Source of the DNA: a virus
Virus record (IMG/VR): IMGVR_UViG_3300023176_002313
Location: 1-22,996 of that record
Length of the DNA stretch: 22,996 bases
Strand: one strand, 5' to 3'
The first letter of the stretch is position 1; each line of letters begins with the position of its first letter. The notes beneath the pieces are model-generated. The model was not told where the DNA came from. It made no database searches and saw only the letters and a list, made by a program, of their open reading frames with translations. Shown piece by piece: positions 8,090 through 15,328 of this stretch. The position numbers and the translations under genes are program-made.

Positions 8090-8926
8090 TTAGTCTTCAA
8101 TGATCACGAAATCGCGACTCCAAGTCGGTCCTCCGCCAGCAGCATTAGTAACAGCACCATTTGCTGTTTTAAAACTCATAGTTTCAAACATTGGTTTGTC
8201 GAGGTCATATTTCATTTGATTGGTGTTGCCGCCATTACGAAACATAAACTGCTTACAAGCAGGATCGTAGAACTCATACCCTATACCTTCAGTGCTAGTT
8301 TTGATGCTGGGCGACAAACACTGTCTATCTATATCCTCTCTCCCCTTAGTCGGCACCAACACTTCATAGTCAGGGAAAGGTAAACCCATCTGCTCGAGCA
8401 ATAGCATAGCACCAAACGGACCTGATATCCTGCTGTCAGTGTAAGGAAAGTTATACATGAGGTCTACAAATTTTTCAGCATATCGCTGCGTCATACCATA
8501 AAACTCCATACAGGTTCCTGGCATAAACACATCAACTTCGCCCCAATGCTCATCTACCATGGTACGGAAAGTTTCTTCGTTGATCAAGGCAGCGTCATGC
8601 TCCATGATAGCGATAGGTTCACCAGCGGCGATACGTTCAATCAGCATCAACTGGGAATGCATGATAGAGTTGTAGACTTCGTTATCGCAGAACGTACCGC
8701 CAAAGAAACGAGCGTGAAGATAATCGTCCGGACCTGCCTCGCCAACATAGAAAGGGATGGGTTCTTGATTCTTCTCGAACCTGATAGGCAGAGTATCTGG
8801 TGTGGTGCATTGAACAGGAGTGATACTGACGATATCACTCACTGGTTCAAAGGATGCTAAAGAAAGTTCTACATACCGCATCGACAAGGGATTGCCCATG
8901 TCGCAAATCATATAAGCGTCGATCAT
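8090..8926 (-). CDS. Putative glycosyltransferase-like protein (GT25-like, uncertain)
   Basis: 278-aa soluble protein. An N-terminal strand MIDAYMICDMGN with SMRYVELSLASFEP, and a central AAGEPIAIMEHDAALIN segment, resemble the helix-strand-EDDA motif region of GT25-type or related glycosyltransferases. The usual EDD is EHD here. SGPFGAMLLLEQMGLPFPDYE follows at about residues 167-187. No signal peptide or membrane segment is seen. The ATG at 8926 comes 7 nt after the RegA stop with no clear ribosome site; a later ATG at residue 6 is possible. It ends 8 nt before the fibre-like gene, so the pair may act together, for example fibre or receptor glycosylation. The function remains a guess. Confidence 0.6.
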   Translation of the reverse strand: MIDAYMICDMGNPLSMRYVELSLASFEPVSDIVSITPVQCTTPDTLPIRFEKNQEPIPFYVGEAGPDDYLHARFFGGTFCDNEVYNSIMHSQLMLIERIAAGEPIAIMEHDAALINEETFRTMVDEHWGEVDVFMPGTCMEFYGMTQRYAEKFVDLMYNFPYTDSRISGPFGAMLLLEQMGLPFPDYEVLVPTKGREDIDRQCLSPSIKTSTEGIGYEFYDPACKQFMFRNGGNTNQMKYDLDKPMFETMSFKTANGAVTNAAGGGPTWSRDFVIIED

Positions 8927-8932
8927 ATATTT

Positions 8933-9340
8933 TTAGTGCTTGACCCCTATATTATATTTGGGGCAAAGTTCCCATTCACTTTTCTCTCTAAACGAAACAA
9001 CTTTAATCTGGCGCAAAGGTGCTTTATCTCGCGCCATAGAATTGTCGATTATATTAACTAAACCCCAATCGCTCAAAAGAGTTGCGATTGTGTTTCTTCT
9101 GGCAATGTCAGCTTCTTCAAGAGTTGCTTTTTTGCCATCAAGTAAAAATAGTTCTTTAAAATGAACAATAAAATATCTGCCTTGCTTGTGCAAAATGTGG
9201 CAAGATTGAAACAGTTTCTTTTCTTTTCGAGAGGCAATGCCTATCCTTGTCAAGGTCTCTCGTACTTTTAGAAAATCGTCTGGTTCGTTCAGCGTGACTT
9301 CCAACATGTCCGCTGGCGTCCATGATACTACCGATTCCAT
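8933..9340 (-). CDS. regA: RegA translational repressor of early mRNAs
   Basis: 135-aa homologue of T4 RegA (122 aa), which binds start regions of early mRNAs, including those of replication genes, and blocks ribosome binding. Recognisable stretches: LEVTLNEPDDFLKVRETLTR, IGIASRKEKKLFQSCHIL, YFIVHFKELFLLDGK, LLSDWGLVNII and a C-terminal SFREKSEWELCPKYNIG. T4's protein starts at the residue matching the internal Met at 9307. The upstream ATG at 9340 has a better placed GGGA, so 11 extra N-terminal residues are possible. It lies directly after gp62, as in T4. The 57-nt gap before it is AT-rich with no convincing promoter. Confidence 0.95.
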   Translation of the reverse strand: MESVVSWTPADMLEVTLNEPDDFLKVRETLTRIGIASRKEKKLFQSCHILHKQGRYFIVHFKELFLLDGKKATLEEADIARRNTIATLLSDWGLVNIIDNSMARDKAPLRQIKVVSFREKSEWELCPKYNIGVKH

Positions 9341-9399
9341 ACACTAGTCCCATATTTTAGATTGTAGTTATTATTTCACAGAATACTGCTTAGGACTAT

Positions 9400-9774
9400 T
9401 TAGCGTTTCCCTCCTTTGGAGAGTTTCTTGGACAGGTTGTCGATATCTTCCTGAGTAAAGAGATCGGATACTGCCTCTGCTTTCGCAGTGCTGTACCCAT
9501 ATGCTTCCTTGATCACGTCAATGTTATCTATCTTCGCCTTCTTCGCCCACTTACTAAATCGCTTCCTCGCTCTGATGGCATTACGAAGGAAGTCAAACTG
9601 TAGGCGACCATCGAGATGATGATTCCTGTTCATCTCGTTGGCAAGTAAAACGGTGTCGCGGAAGTATGAAAGACCACGGTTTACCATGAACGAAGGGTAT
9701 TGCTTCTCGTTCTCAGCATCAAGTATGTCTTTCTTGTTGTGGTTTACACTATTCAAAACATCAAATGGATTCAT
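9400..9774 (-). CDS. 62: Clamp loader small subunit, gp62-like
   Basis: 124-aa protein resembling the short gp62 of marine T4-like phages. It has an N-terminal MNPFDVLNSVN and the conserved block YPSFMVNRGLSYFRDTVLLA followed by NEMNRNHHLDGRLQFDFLRN and RKRFSKWAKK. gp62 pairs with gp44 to load the gp45 clamp at primer ends. T4 gp62 is longer (187 aa); the short form is usual in cyanophage relatives. The position between gp44 and RegA matches T4 order, although a large lipoprotein gene separates it from gp44. Confidence 0.92.
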   Translation of the reverse strand: MNPFDVLNSVNHNKKDILDAENEKQYPSFMVNRGLSYFRDTVLLANEMNRNHHLDGRLQFDFLRNAIRARKRFSKWAKKAKIDNIDVIKEAYGYSTAKAEAVSDLFTQEDIDNLSKKLSKGGKR

Positions 9775-9783
9775 AATATAATC

Positions 9784-11433
9784 TCAAAATAAACAAATTT
9801 GTGGATCATCCTCTATAGTCAATCCGTCCATTCTAAAAGTGCTCCAAGAGAAAGGAGCAGATTGTGCAGCAATCTCATGCCCTAGTTCATGTAACTGACT
9901 CATCAACCAACGAGTTCGGAGTATAGTTTCAGCGTTGTTGGTAGGTGGCGGTTGGTTTTCAATTTCTTCCAAACAGAAGCAACCACCTGTTGTTCCCAAC
10001 TTCACTGATTGCCCTTCATATTCTCCTGTTCCCTCACCGAAGGTACAACTGACATTATAATCTGAGAACCTGCCTGTCGGCAAGTCAGCATAAGTCATGA
10101 TCGTACCGAACCCACCATAGACACCTTCGTAATCAGGATTATCTGCTTGCGGATTATATCCTTCTAAGTGGTGACCATATGAATATTCAAAGAGACCATA
10201 ATTGCCTCTAACGTCATTATATTCGTGTTGAGCACCTAATAGATGTCCAATCTCATGAGCGAATGTCTCGTGTGCTCGTTCGTAATATCTTGTCGTCTCA
10301 TATTCTTGAAACACTGTATTATTAAAACACTGTATAATACCTCTCGACTTGTCGATACCACGTGTTGCATCAAGATTAGCAACACCACATGCGATTGGTT
10401 CCTCGGGCAGTTTTTTAAATAAGAATGCCAAGTCAGCTTCTGCTTCTCGTTGCCAATCACTAAGACCTTGAAACTCATATCGCTCATTAAAGAATGCATC
10501 ATACTGACGGTACAAATCACCCTCAGCAACATCTACCATTACAATCCCTGCTCGGCGAACAAGAGCGTATGTGCCTGATGCCATATACATATGATTCGAT
10601 TCATAGATTTGTTTATCGACAAACTCCTCCACTGTCATACCATCGCGATCTTCTTCGGTCAATGCAGTATCAACGACAAACAACATGTCAATGATCGCCC
10701 TGCCAGTATGTTCTGACCTTGGTTGGTATGGAAAACTGACTCCAGTTTTTTGTTTGATGCCATCGCAAGTCAGGTAATCATATCGAGAATCATTATTGTC
10801 AGTCGGATCTGTAGGGCAGTCATCAGGTTTTTCCATCTGTACAAAGCATGATTGATCGAGGTGTACAGTGCGCTCAGTATATGAACCACCTTCACCGTCA
10901 GCATAATCTTGTAAGCGATCTTCGGGCAACAGGTGGTTGATACTCTCAAACAATGGATCATATTCTTCTGATGTCAGTGTACCTGCACAATACGAATCAC
11001 CCAACAGAGTGCCTGCTTCGGGTGGTGGTTCATAACCACATTCTTCCGAATCAGTTTCGGTTACTTCTGAATAAGTCCCGCCTTCTCCGTCAGCATAGTC
11101 TTGTACTACATCATACTCGCCGAGATTTTGTATTGTGTTGAGTAGGTCTATAAACTGTTGTTCAGCAGCATTAGCGCAATACGGTTTGCCTAACGCAACA
11201 CCAAATGCAGGAGGTGGTTCATAACCACAATCCTCTGAGTTTTCAGTTTCTTCTGTTGTCGAACCACCATTGCCGTCAGCAATGGTTTCGATGAGTGTCG
11301 TGCCTTCGCACGCTGTCTCCAGAACAGTTCCTGCTGCTGGAGGTGGTGTTACCACCACTTCTTCTTGCTCTTGAGTACCACTTCCCCCACCGCATGCGGT
11401 CAACGCAAAAAATATGGGGATAAGTTTTTTCAT
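9784..11433 (-). CDS. Secreted lipoprotein metalloprotease (metzincin, M12-like)
   Basis: 549-aa predicted lipoprotein. The N-terminus MKKLIPIFFALTACGGGSG is a lipoprotein signal with lipobox LTAC (Cys14). Gly at +2 and the following polar linker fit export to the outer membrane of a Gram-negative host. Residues about 30-196 hold three Cys-containing repeats. The catalytic motif HEIGHLLGAQH (H393, E394, H397, H403) is the metzincin zinc site HExxHxxGxxH, and GTIMTYAD downstream matches the Met-turn. The C-terminal region has further Cys residues. The start is set at 11433, where the ATG overlaps the upstream stop as TAATG; the frame is open to 11475. The substrate could be a host envelope protein, a competing phage receptor or a bacteriocin. 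Its location between clamp-loader genes is odd. Confidence 0.85.
   Translation of the reverse strand: MKKLIPIFFALTACGGGSGTQEQEEVVVTPPPAAGTVLETACEGTTLIETIADGNGGSTTEETENSEDCGYEPPPAFGVALGKPYCANAAEQQFIDLLNTIQNLGEYDVVQDYADGEGGTYSEVTETDSEECGYEPPPEAGTLLGDSYCAGTLTSEEYDPLFESINHLLPEDRLQDYADGEGGSYTERTVHLDQSCFVQMEKPDDCPTDPTDNNDSRYDYLTCDGIKQKTGVSFPYQPRSEHTGRAIIDMLFVVDTALTEEDRDGMTVEEFVDKQIYESNHMYMASGTYALVRRAGIVMVDVAEGDLYRQYDAFFNERYEFQGLSDWQREAEADLAFLFKKLPEEPIACGVANLDATRGIDKSRGIIQCFNNTVFQEYETTRYYERAHETFAHEIGHLLGAQHEYNDVRGNYGLFEYSYGHHLEGYNPQADNPDYEGVYGGFGTIMTYADLPTGRFSDYNVSCTFGEGTGEYEGQSVKLGTTGGCFCLEEIENQPPPTNNAETILRTRWLMSQLHELGHEIAAQSAPFSWSTFRMDGLTIEDDPQICLF
10846..11346 (-). repeat. Three tandem protein repeats in the lipoprotein protease
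   Basis: Residues about 30-71, 73-134 and 136-196 repeat the plan PPPxAGTxLG..C, then a variable helix, then DYADGEGGxYxE and a final Cys. Repeat 1 is shorter and more divergent (IADGNGGSTTEE); repeats 2 and 3 share QDYADGEGG. Each unit has two Cys, suggesting one disulfide per unit in the periplasm or outside the cell. Confidence 0.75.
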
Positions 11434-11669
11434 TAGTGTACAGTATCCTCTAAGTATGGTTGTGAGAGGATCCACTGCAAGTCAGGAAGCATGCGATATG
11501 TAAAATGCGTACCGTACATCTCTTCAATCTTCTCCAACTCTACTTGTGTAAAGTCTCTCATCAACCTATCAACAACCAAATCTTGGACTTCATGGGCGAG
11601 AACATCAACTTTATCGCGGATCTTCTCGATGTCGCTATCAGTCCAATCTATATCAATTAAACTCGACAT
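11433..11669 (-). CDS. Hypothetical protein, 78 aa
   Basis: Small acidic, mostly helical protein starting MSSLIDIDWTDSDIEKIRDK and ending PYLEDTVH. It contains two hydrophobic heptad-like helices, VDVLAHEVQDLVVDRLM and VELEKIEEMYG. Its start overlaps the end of gp44 by 17 nt, and its stop overlaps the lipoprotein start as TAATG. No family is recognised; it is not gp62, which is found at 9400-9774. Coupling to gp44 suggests co-expression with the clamp loader. Confidence 0.75.
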   Translation of the reverse strand: MSSLIDIDWTDSDIEKIRDKVDVLAHEVQDLVVDRLMRDFTQVELEKIEEMYGTHFTYRMLPDLQWILSQPYLEDTVH

Positions 11670-12591
11670 TTGCCATCATCTCCGTTAGACAAGCAACCAT
11701 ATTTAGTTCTGCGTCAGCAACAAATGCTGCCTTGTATTGATAGTCCGCAAGGATTAGAACTAACTGAGGAATGCTGTTTGGTGCGACATACTCTGACATT
11801 GCGTCATAGATGCCACGGAAGATAGCAGCAGATTCAACATCCATGTTGTTCGCTACCCATGTTCGCATATTCTTGAAGTCTTTGTTCTTGATATGAGAAA
11901 ACAGGTCAGCGATACTTGCGCTGGTAGACTTACTCAGCACATCTAACTGAAGTTCGCCACCACGTGAGTGACGTTGAAGTTCGTTAAGCACTCTACGCCA
12001 GTCGGGGGCGTGACGCATGATCAACTCAGCAACAAGAGTCGGGTTTGATACTGACACACCTTCATCTTCTAGGATAGTCATGGTGCGTGTCATAAATGAC
12101 TCGCACAGATTCACCATGTCTTTTTTGCTGGTGTTGAACTCAATCACACCACAACGAGAGTGTAGTGGTTCGATGATCTTGTTCTTGAAATTACAAGTCA
12201 GGATGAATCGACAGTTAGCACTGAACTCCTCAATGAAACCACGGAGGGCAGGTTGAGTCGACTGTGCGTTCAGATAATCTGCCTCGTCAAGGATGACAAC
12301 CTTGTAACCACCCTGAAGTGAGATGCTAGAAGCAAACTGTTTGATCTTGCCACGGAGAGTGTCAATGTTACCACTCTCCGATGCGTTGATCAAGATGTAG
12401 TCAAGGGAAAGTTCGTTACAGATCGCTCGGGCGACAGTGGTCTTGCCAAGACCAGCGGTGCCAGTAAACAGCATGTTGGGAACCTCACCAGTGGCGACGA
12501 TCTCCTTAAACTGCTGCTTCAAGTGATCCGGCAGGATGCACTCCTCGACTGTGCGTGGTCTGTATTTTTCTACCCAAAGTGTATCAATCAT
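11653..12591 (-). CDS. 44: Clamp loader ATPase subunit, gp44-like
   Basis: 312-aa AAA+ ATPase of the clamp-loader family. WVEKYRPRTVEECILP opens the protein; Walker A is GTAGLGKTTVA, Walker B is VVILDEADYLNA, sensor 1 is FILTCNFKNK and the SRC arginine finger is HSRCGVIEF. It would form the gp44/62 complex that opens and loads gp45 using ATP. Two adjacent ATG codons exist (12594 and 12591); GGAG is spaced 4 and 7 nt from them, so 12591 is slightly preferred. A near-consensus promoter lies upstream. Confidence 0.97.
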   Translation of the reverse strand: MIDTLWVEKYRPRTVEECILPDHLKQQFKEIVATGEVPNMLFTGTAGLGKTTVARAICNELSLDYILINASESGNIDTLRGKIKQFASSISLQGGYKVVILDEADYLNAQSTQPALRGFIEEFSANCRFILTCNFKNKIIEPLHSRCGVIEFNTSKKDMVNLCESFMTRTMTILEDEGVSVSNPTLVAELIMRHAPDWRRVLNELQRHSRGGELQLDVLSKSTSASIADLFSHIKNKDFKNMRTWVANNMDVESAAIFRGIYDAMSEYVAPNSIPQLVLILADYQYKAAFVADAELNMVACLTEMMANVEFN

Positions 12592-12615
12592 CATATATCT
12601 CCATCATCAACATAT

Positions 12616-12644
12616 ATTATACTAAATTTCACGTCGCCAGTCAA
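12616..12644 (-). promoter_or_regulatory. Strong sigma70-like promoter of gene 44
   Basis: -35 TTGACT (12639-12644), 17-nt spacer and -10 TATAAT (12616-12621), near perfect for host sigma70. It overlaps the 3' end of the upstream glycosyltransferase gene. The predicted +1 at about 12609 leaves a 15-18 nt leader with GGAG. Confidence 0.7.
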
Positions 12645-13350
12645 ACGTGATTTTCGGTATATTTTTCCACGACTTACGGTCGGCATTCCGAGCATGAATC
12701 ATGTCCAGAATACCCTGTATGTGCTTCTGGTCTCTCTGCACGACCGTGTAGTCGTCTGGATATTGAGTCCCCGTACAGGTATCATCGACAACTATTTGTC
12801 TCCCTATGCGATTTGAGGGGAATCTGGTGGACATCAACAAGGGGTCGTAGAGAGTATCCAGTCGCTCACGAAAGATCTTATCGCCCATATGATACCCACG
12901 AAGTTCCTCGTCGTATCCACCTGCCTCAAAGAATTGAGCACGGCGACATGCAAATATATTTCCTGGGTCGCCGCCATACAAATTGCAAAGCACATACTGC
13001 GACTCGTCACAGGATTCTATCTCGCGGAACAGTGCTTCACAAAATTCTTCAGTCAACTCAAGATCAACATCCATGAACAGCATCCACTCAGTCTTGCATA
13101 TGGATGCTGCTAAATTTCTGGCACCATGAGCATTGAACCCATAGTCCAACGCCACTCGATACAGAAACATTTTCTTTCTGTTACAACAGCATTCTTCTAT
13201 GTGTGCTTTGACGATAGGTTTCGCTGGATATTTTGGAGAAGCATCATCTACGACGATAACCTTATCAAAATATTTAAAGGTGCAATCGTTGTATAATATG
13301 GACTCTAACCTATGAGGATCTTCATAATATGGTATACACAGAGATATCAA
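12622..13350 (-). CDS. GT2-family glycosyltransferase
   Basis: 242-aa family 2 glycosyltransferase. ISLCIPYYEDPHRLES starts the GT-A fold; KVIVVDDASPKYPAK and WMLFMDVDLELTEEFCEALF carry the nucleotide-sugar and DxD motifs. YGFNAHGARNLA matches its upstream neighbour almost exactly, and both are similar in length and order, so they look like a tandem duplication that has diverged. FEAGGYDEELRGYHMGDKIF is the usual acceptor-side block. Its ATG overlaps the upstream stop as ATGA. Sugar and acceptor are unknown. Confidence 0.88.
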   Translation of the reverse strand: MISLCIPYYEDPHRLESILYNDCTFKYFDKVIVVDDASPKYPAKPIVKAHIEECCCNRKKMFLYRVALDYGFNAHGARNLAASICKTEWMLFMDVDLELTEEFCEALFREIESCDESQYVLCNLYGGDPGNIFACRRAQFFEAGGYDEELRGYHMGDKIFRERLDTLYDPLLMSTRFPSNRIGRQIVVDDTCTGTQYPDDYTVVQRDQKHIQGILDMIHARNADRKSWKNIPKITFDWRREI

Positions 13351-14225
13351 GTTGTATTGTCTCTTTTTAGCAATTGTTTCAGCATAAATCCAAAAGGTGT
13401 CTCGTCGATATAGACTTGTTGCCTCAGTTGGTGCGCAGACTCACCAAGATCTAACTCAAGTTGGTGGCATTCAAGATCGACTTCATACCACATAAACTTT
13501 GATTGGTGCTTTTCAATTTCATGCCAACGAGTTCTATCTTCGTTTCTTTCATACATGAATTTTTCCCAAACAATCCTGTACTTATCGGGAGGGTGAGTCA
13601 TACTGTTGTCTTTGTTATAGACTACTTTCCTACAGTCATCTCTATGCTTGTAATGATGCATCGGTCTATTCATGATAAGGTATGGTGGCGGCATCATGAT
13701 AGGTCTATACATTGCATCCAATCTGTATCGGAATATTCTGTCACCATAATGAATACCCATACATTCTTCATCGTATCCTTTGACACGCCAGAACTGCCAT
13801 TCTCTTATGGAAAAGTGGTTTAGAGTATCTTTGTCTGGTGTACGGTCAATGTTATGTATTAGGAAACTGTCTCGAGGACAGGACTCTATCGAACGGTGTA
13901 GTTGTTCACAGAACCCTTCGGTGATCTCATTATCAATATCAAGTAGGGAGCACCACTCATTACGCACAAATCTCATACCAAGGTTACGAGCACCGTGCGC
14001 ATTAAAACCGTAGTCTACTGGTATGCGGAACAAACGTAAACGATCACGATACTCTGGGTTGTCAAGTATGAAGTCTACCAGAGTTTCTTTGGCGGGATGA
14101 TCATATGATCCATCGTCTATTATGATAATCTCATCAAAATACTTGAAGTTGTTTTCATTCCATATGAAATCAAACAGACGACGAGCATCCTCATAATAAG
14201 GGCAGACTAATGATATTGGAGTCAT
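13347..14225 (-). CDS. GT2-family glycosyltransferase (paralogue)
   Basis: 292-aa family 2 glycosyltransferase. Motifs: ISLVCPYYEDARRLFD, EIIIIDDGSYDHPAK, YGFNAHGARNLGMRF, CSLLDIDNEITEGFCEQLH (DxD as DID) and VKGYDEECMGIHYGDRIFRY. A C-terminal extension of about 50 residues beyond its paralogue holds KFMWYEVDLECHQLELDLG. The start at 14225 (MTPISLV) has GAGG 6 nt upstream; a GTG at 14255 is in frame but less likely. It overlaps the next glycosyltransferase by 4 nt, so the two are co-translated. Confidence 0.87.
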   Translation of the reverse strand: MTPISLVCPYYEDARRLFDFIWNENNFKYFDEIIIIDDGSYDHPAKETLVDFILDNPEYRDRLRLFRIPVDYGFNAHGARNLGMRFVRNEWCSLLDIDNEITEGFCEQLHRSIESCPRDSFLIHNIDRTPDKDTLNHFSIREWQFWRVKGYDEECMGIHYGDRIFRYRLDAMYRPIMMPPPYLIMNRPMHHYKHRDDCRKVVYNKDNSMTHPPDKYRIVWEKFMYERNEDRTRWHEIEKHQSKFMWYEVDLECHQLELDLGESAHQLRQQVYIDETPFGFMLKQLLKRDNTT

Positions 14226-14290
14226 ACAGTTCCTCAAAGAGAGCAGTTTTGCCACTTACTCAGGTGACGGTGCGTACCGACCAGAGCGAG

Positions 14291-14319
14291 TTTATAGTCA
14301 TCTCGGGACAATTAATTAA
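14291..14319 (-). promoter_or_regulatory. Possible promoter of the two-glycosyltransferase unit
   Basis: -35 TTAATT (14314-14319, weak), 17-nt spacer and -10 TATAAA (14291-14296). It lies in the 90-nt gap before the glycosyltransferase ATG. The weak -35 makes this tentative. Confidence 0.35.
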
Positions 14320-14483
14320 GATCTAAGGAACTCGTCTATTTTTTCGCCGACCACTAGATCAACCCATGAGGCACCTTTATGTAGTTTCGTGATACACCAA
14401 AAGGTGATATCCCAAACCAATGCGATTGGCGCCACCAATGCTATTTTAGTCCACTGAATCAATTCTTCTTTTCTTATATTCAT
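14316..14483 (-). CDS. Small membrane protein, 55 aa
   Basis: Starts MNIRKEELIQWTKIALVAPI and has one clear hydrophobic segment, about residues 12-32, ending in a charged, helical tail KIDEFLRS. The frame is open upstream to 14594, but the ATG at 14483 with GAAAGA upstream fits the operon better, overlapping the preceding gene by about 38 nt. The function is not recognised. Confidence 0.65.
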   Translation of the reverse strand: MNIRKEELIQWTKIALVAPIALVWDITFWCITKLHKGASWVDLVVGEKIDEFLRS

Positions 14484-14649
14484 ATAAGTCTTTCGTCCAT
14501 TCTGGGTGCCTGACCAAGTAAACTTTTTCGTATCCGTACCACCACTGACCCGCACTGTCTCCATGTGGTATATGATAATCTTTAATAGGCGCATTTCTTT
14601 TCTTTCTTTTCCTTCCTACTAAAAACCTTTCTGTTAGGTTGTCAAGCAT
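14446..14649 (-). CDS. Small basic hypothetical protein, 67 aa
   Basis: Begins MLDNLTERFLVGRKRKKRNA and continues IKDYHIPHGDSAGQWWYGYE, ending YKKRRIDSVD. It is rich in Lys/Arg and aromatic residues and has no membrane segment. The ATG at 14649 overlaps the stop of the upstream oxygenase-like gene by 8 nt; an in-frame ATG at 14676 is less likely. No family is recognised; the basic N-terminus could bind nucleic acid, but that is only a suggestion. Confidence 0.7.
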   Translation of the reverse strand: MLDNLTERFLVGRKRKKRNAPIKDYHIPHGDSAGQWWYGYEKVYLVRHPEWTKDLYEYKKRRIDSVD

Positions 14650-15328
14650 CGCATTCGTACACGAACGAACAACCATGCCTCACTTCAATGTCGTAAGGAA
14701 TGTGTGCACAATGCGGTACGTTCGTTTTGTATATTGTCATGGTTTTGTATTTCGATGGTGCCATGCCTAGAAACTCAAACCCCCAAGCTTCCCAACTATA
14801 GTTTATATATTGCTTTTTCTTAGGCATATCTTTTAGACGAACATAACTTCCATTCAATGCGTGGTTGGGGTCTACGCAGAAGTCATACCTATTGTCAATC
14901 ATTTCGCCGTGATACTTGTACAGATTAGTGCCACTATGTTCTACTTCGTCAGTCAACCAAAGGTTGCATGCTATCCCAGTATCATAAAATCCTTCTTCGA
15001 TATCTTGATGAGGGATTAGTGCTTGCTCATAGCAACCAAACAATTCTTTTGAGTAGAAATTTGACCAAGAAGAAGCATTAGCAAAAGTTGGTTTCGCCTC
15101 AGGATTGACATACTCCCTGTAGAACTCATTTAAGAATTGGTATATCGCTTCCGTACCATCTAGTTGTGTAATATTTTTATTGAGGAAAGGGTTGTTTGGG
15201 GTATCCTTACCATCGTACTCGCATTTGTTAACATCAGCAACGAAAACATCGAAATCTAATATTGAGTCGATGTCTTCAACGACCCAGTATCCTACATCAT
15301 ATTTGAGAGGATGGTAAGTGACTAACAT
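14642..15328 (-). CDS. Fe(II)/2-oxoglutarate oxygenase-like protein (DUF6445-like, tentative)
   Basis: 228-aa protein. LIPHQDIEEG (H107, D109) followed by CNLWLTDEVEHSGTNLYKYHG gives an HxD plus strand-GGT-like pattern typical of prolyl-4-hydroxylase-like folds. NVPHCAHIP (H206 or H209) and a terminal RHGCSFVYECDA can supply the third iron ligand and the closing strand, as in DUF6445-type proteins. The start at 15328 has GGAAAGA 7 nt upstream and overlaps the PhyH-like gene by 32 nt. It is probably an iron-dependent oxygenase acting on an unknown substrate; the assignment is by pattern only. Confidence 0.6.
   Translation of the reverse strand: MLVTYHPLKYDVGYWVVEDIDSILDFDVFVADVNKCEYDGKDTPNNPFLNKNITQLDGTEAIYQFLNEFYREYVNPEAKPTFANASSWSNFYSKELFGCYEQALIPHQDIEEGFYDTGIACNLWLTDEVEHSGTNLYKYHGEMIDNRYDFCVDPNHALNGSYVRLKDMPKKKQYINYSWEAWGFEFLGMAPSKYKTMTIYKTNVPHCAHIPYDIEVRHGCSFVYECDA

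Noticed and set aside
8087-8093. CTAAATA resembling the T4 late promoter TATAAATA before the fibre-like gene
   Set aside because: Only 6 of 8 positions match and it lies 5 nt from the ATG, so transcription would start inside the gene. A similar CTAAATA at 9396-9402 overlaps the gp62 stop and is also unsupported.
11433-11669. The 78-aa ORF after gp44 as the clamp loader small subunit
   Set aside because: Its position suggests it, but the gp62 sequence blocks are in the protein at 9400-9774.
14226-14290. Imperfect hairpin GGTCGGT/ACCGTCACC as a terminator or riboswitch
   Set aside because: It needs a 2-nt bulge, has no U-run, and no known riboswitch core is recognisable.
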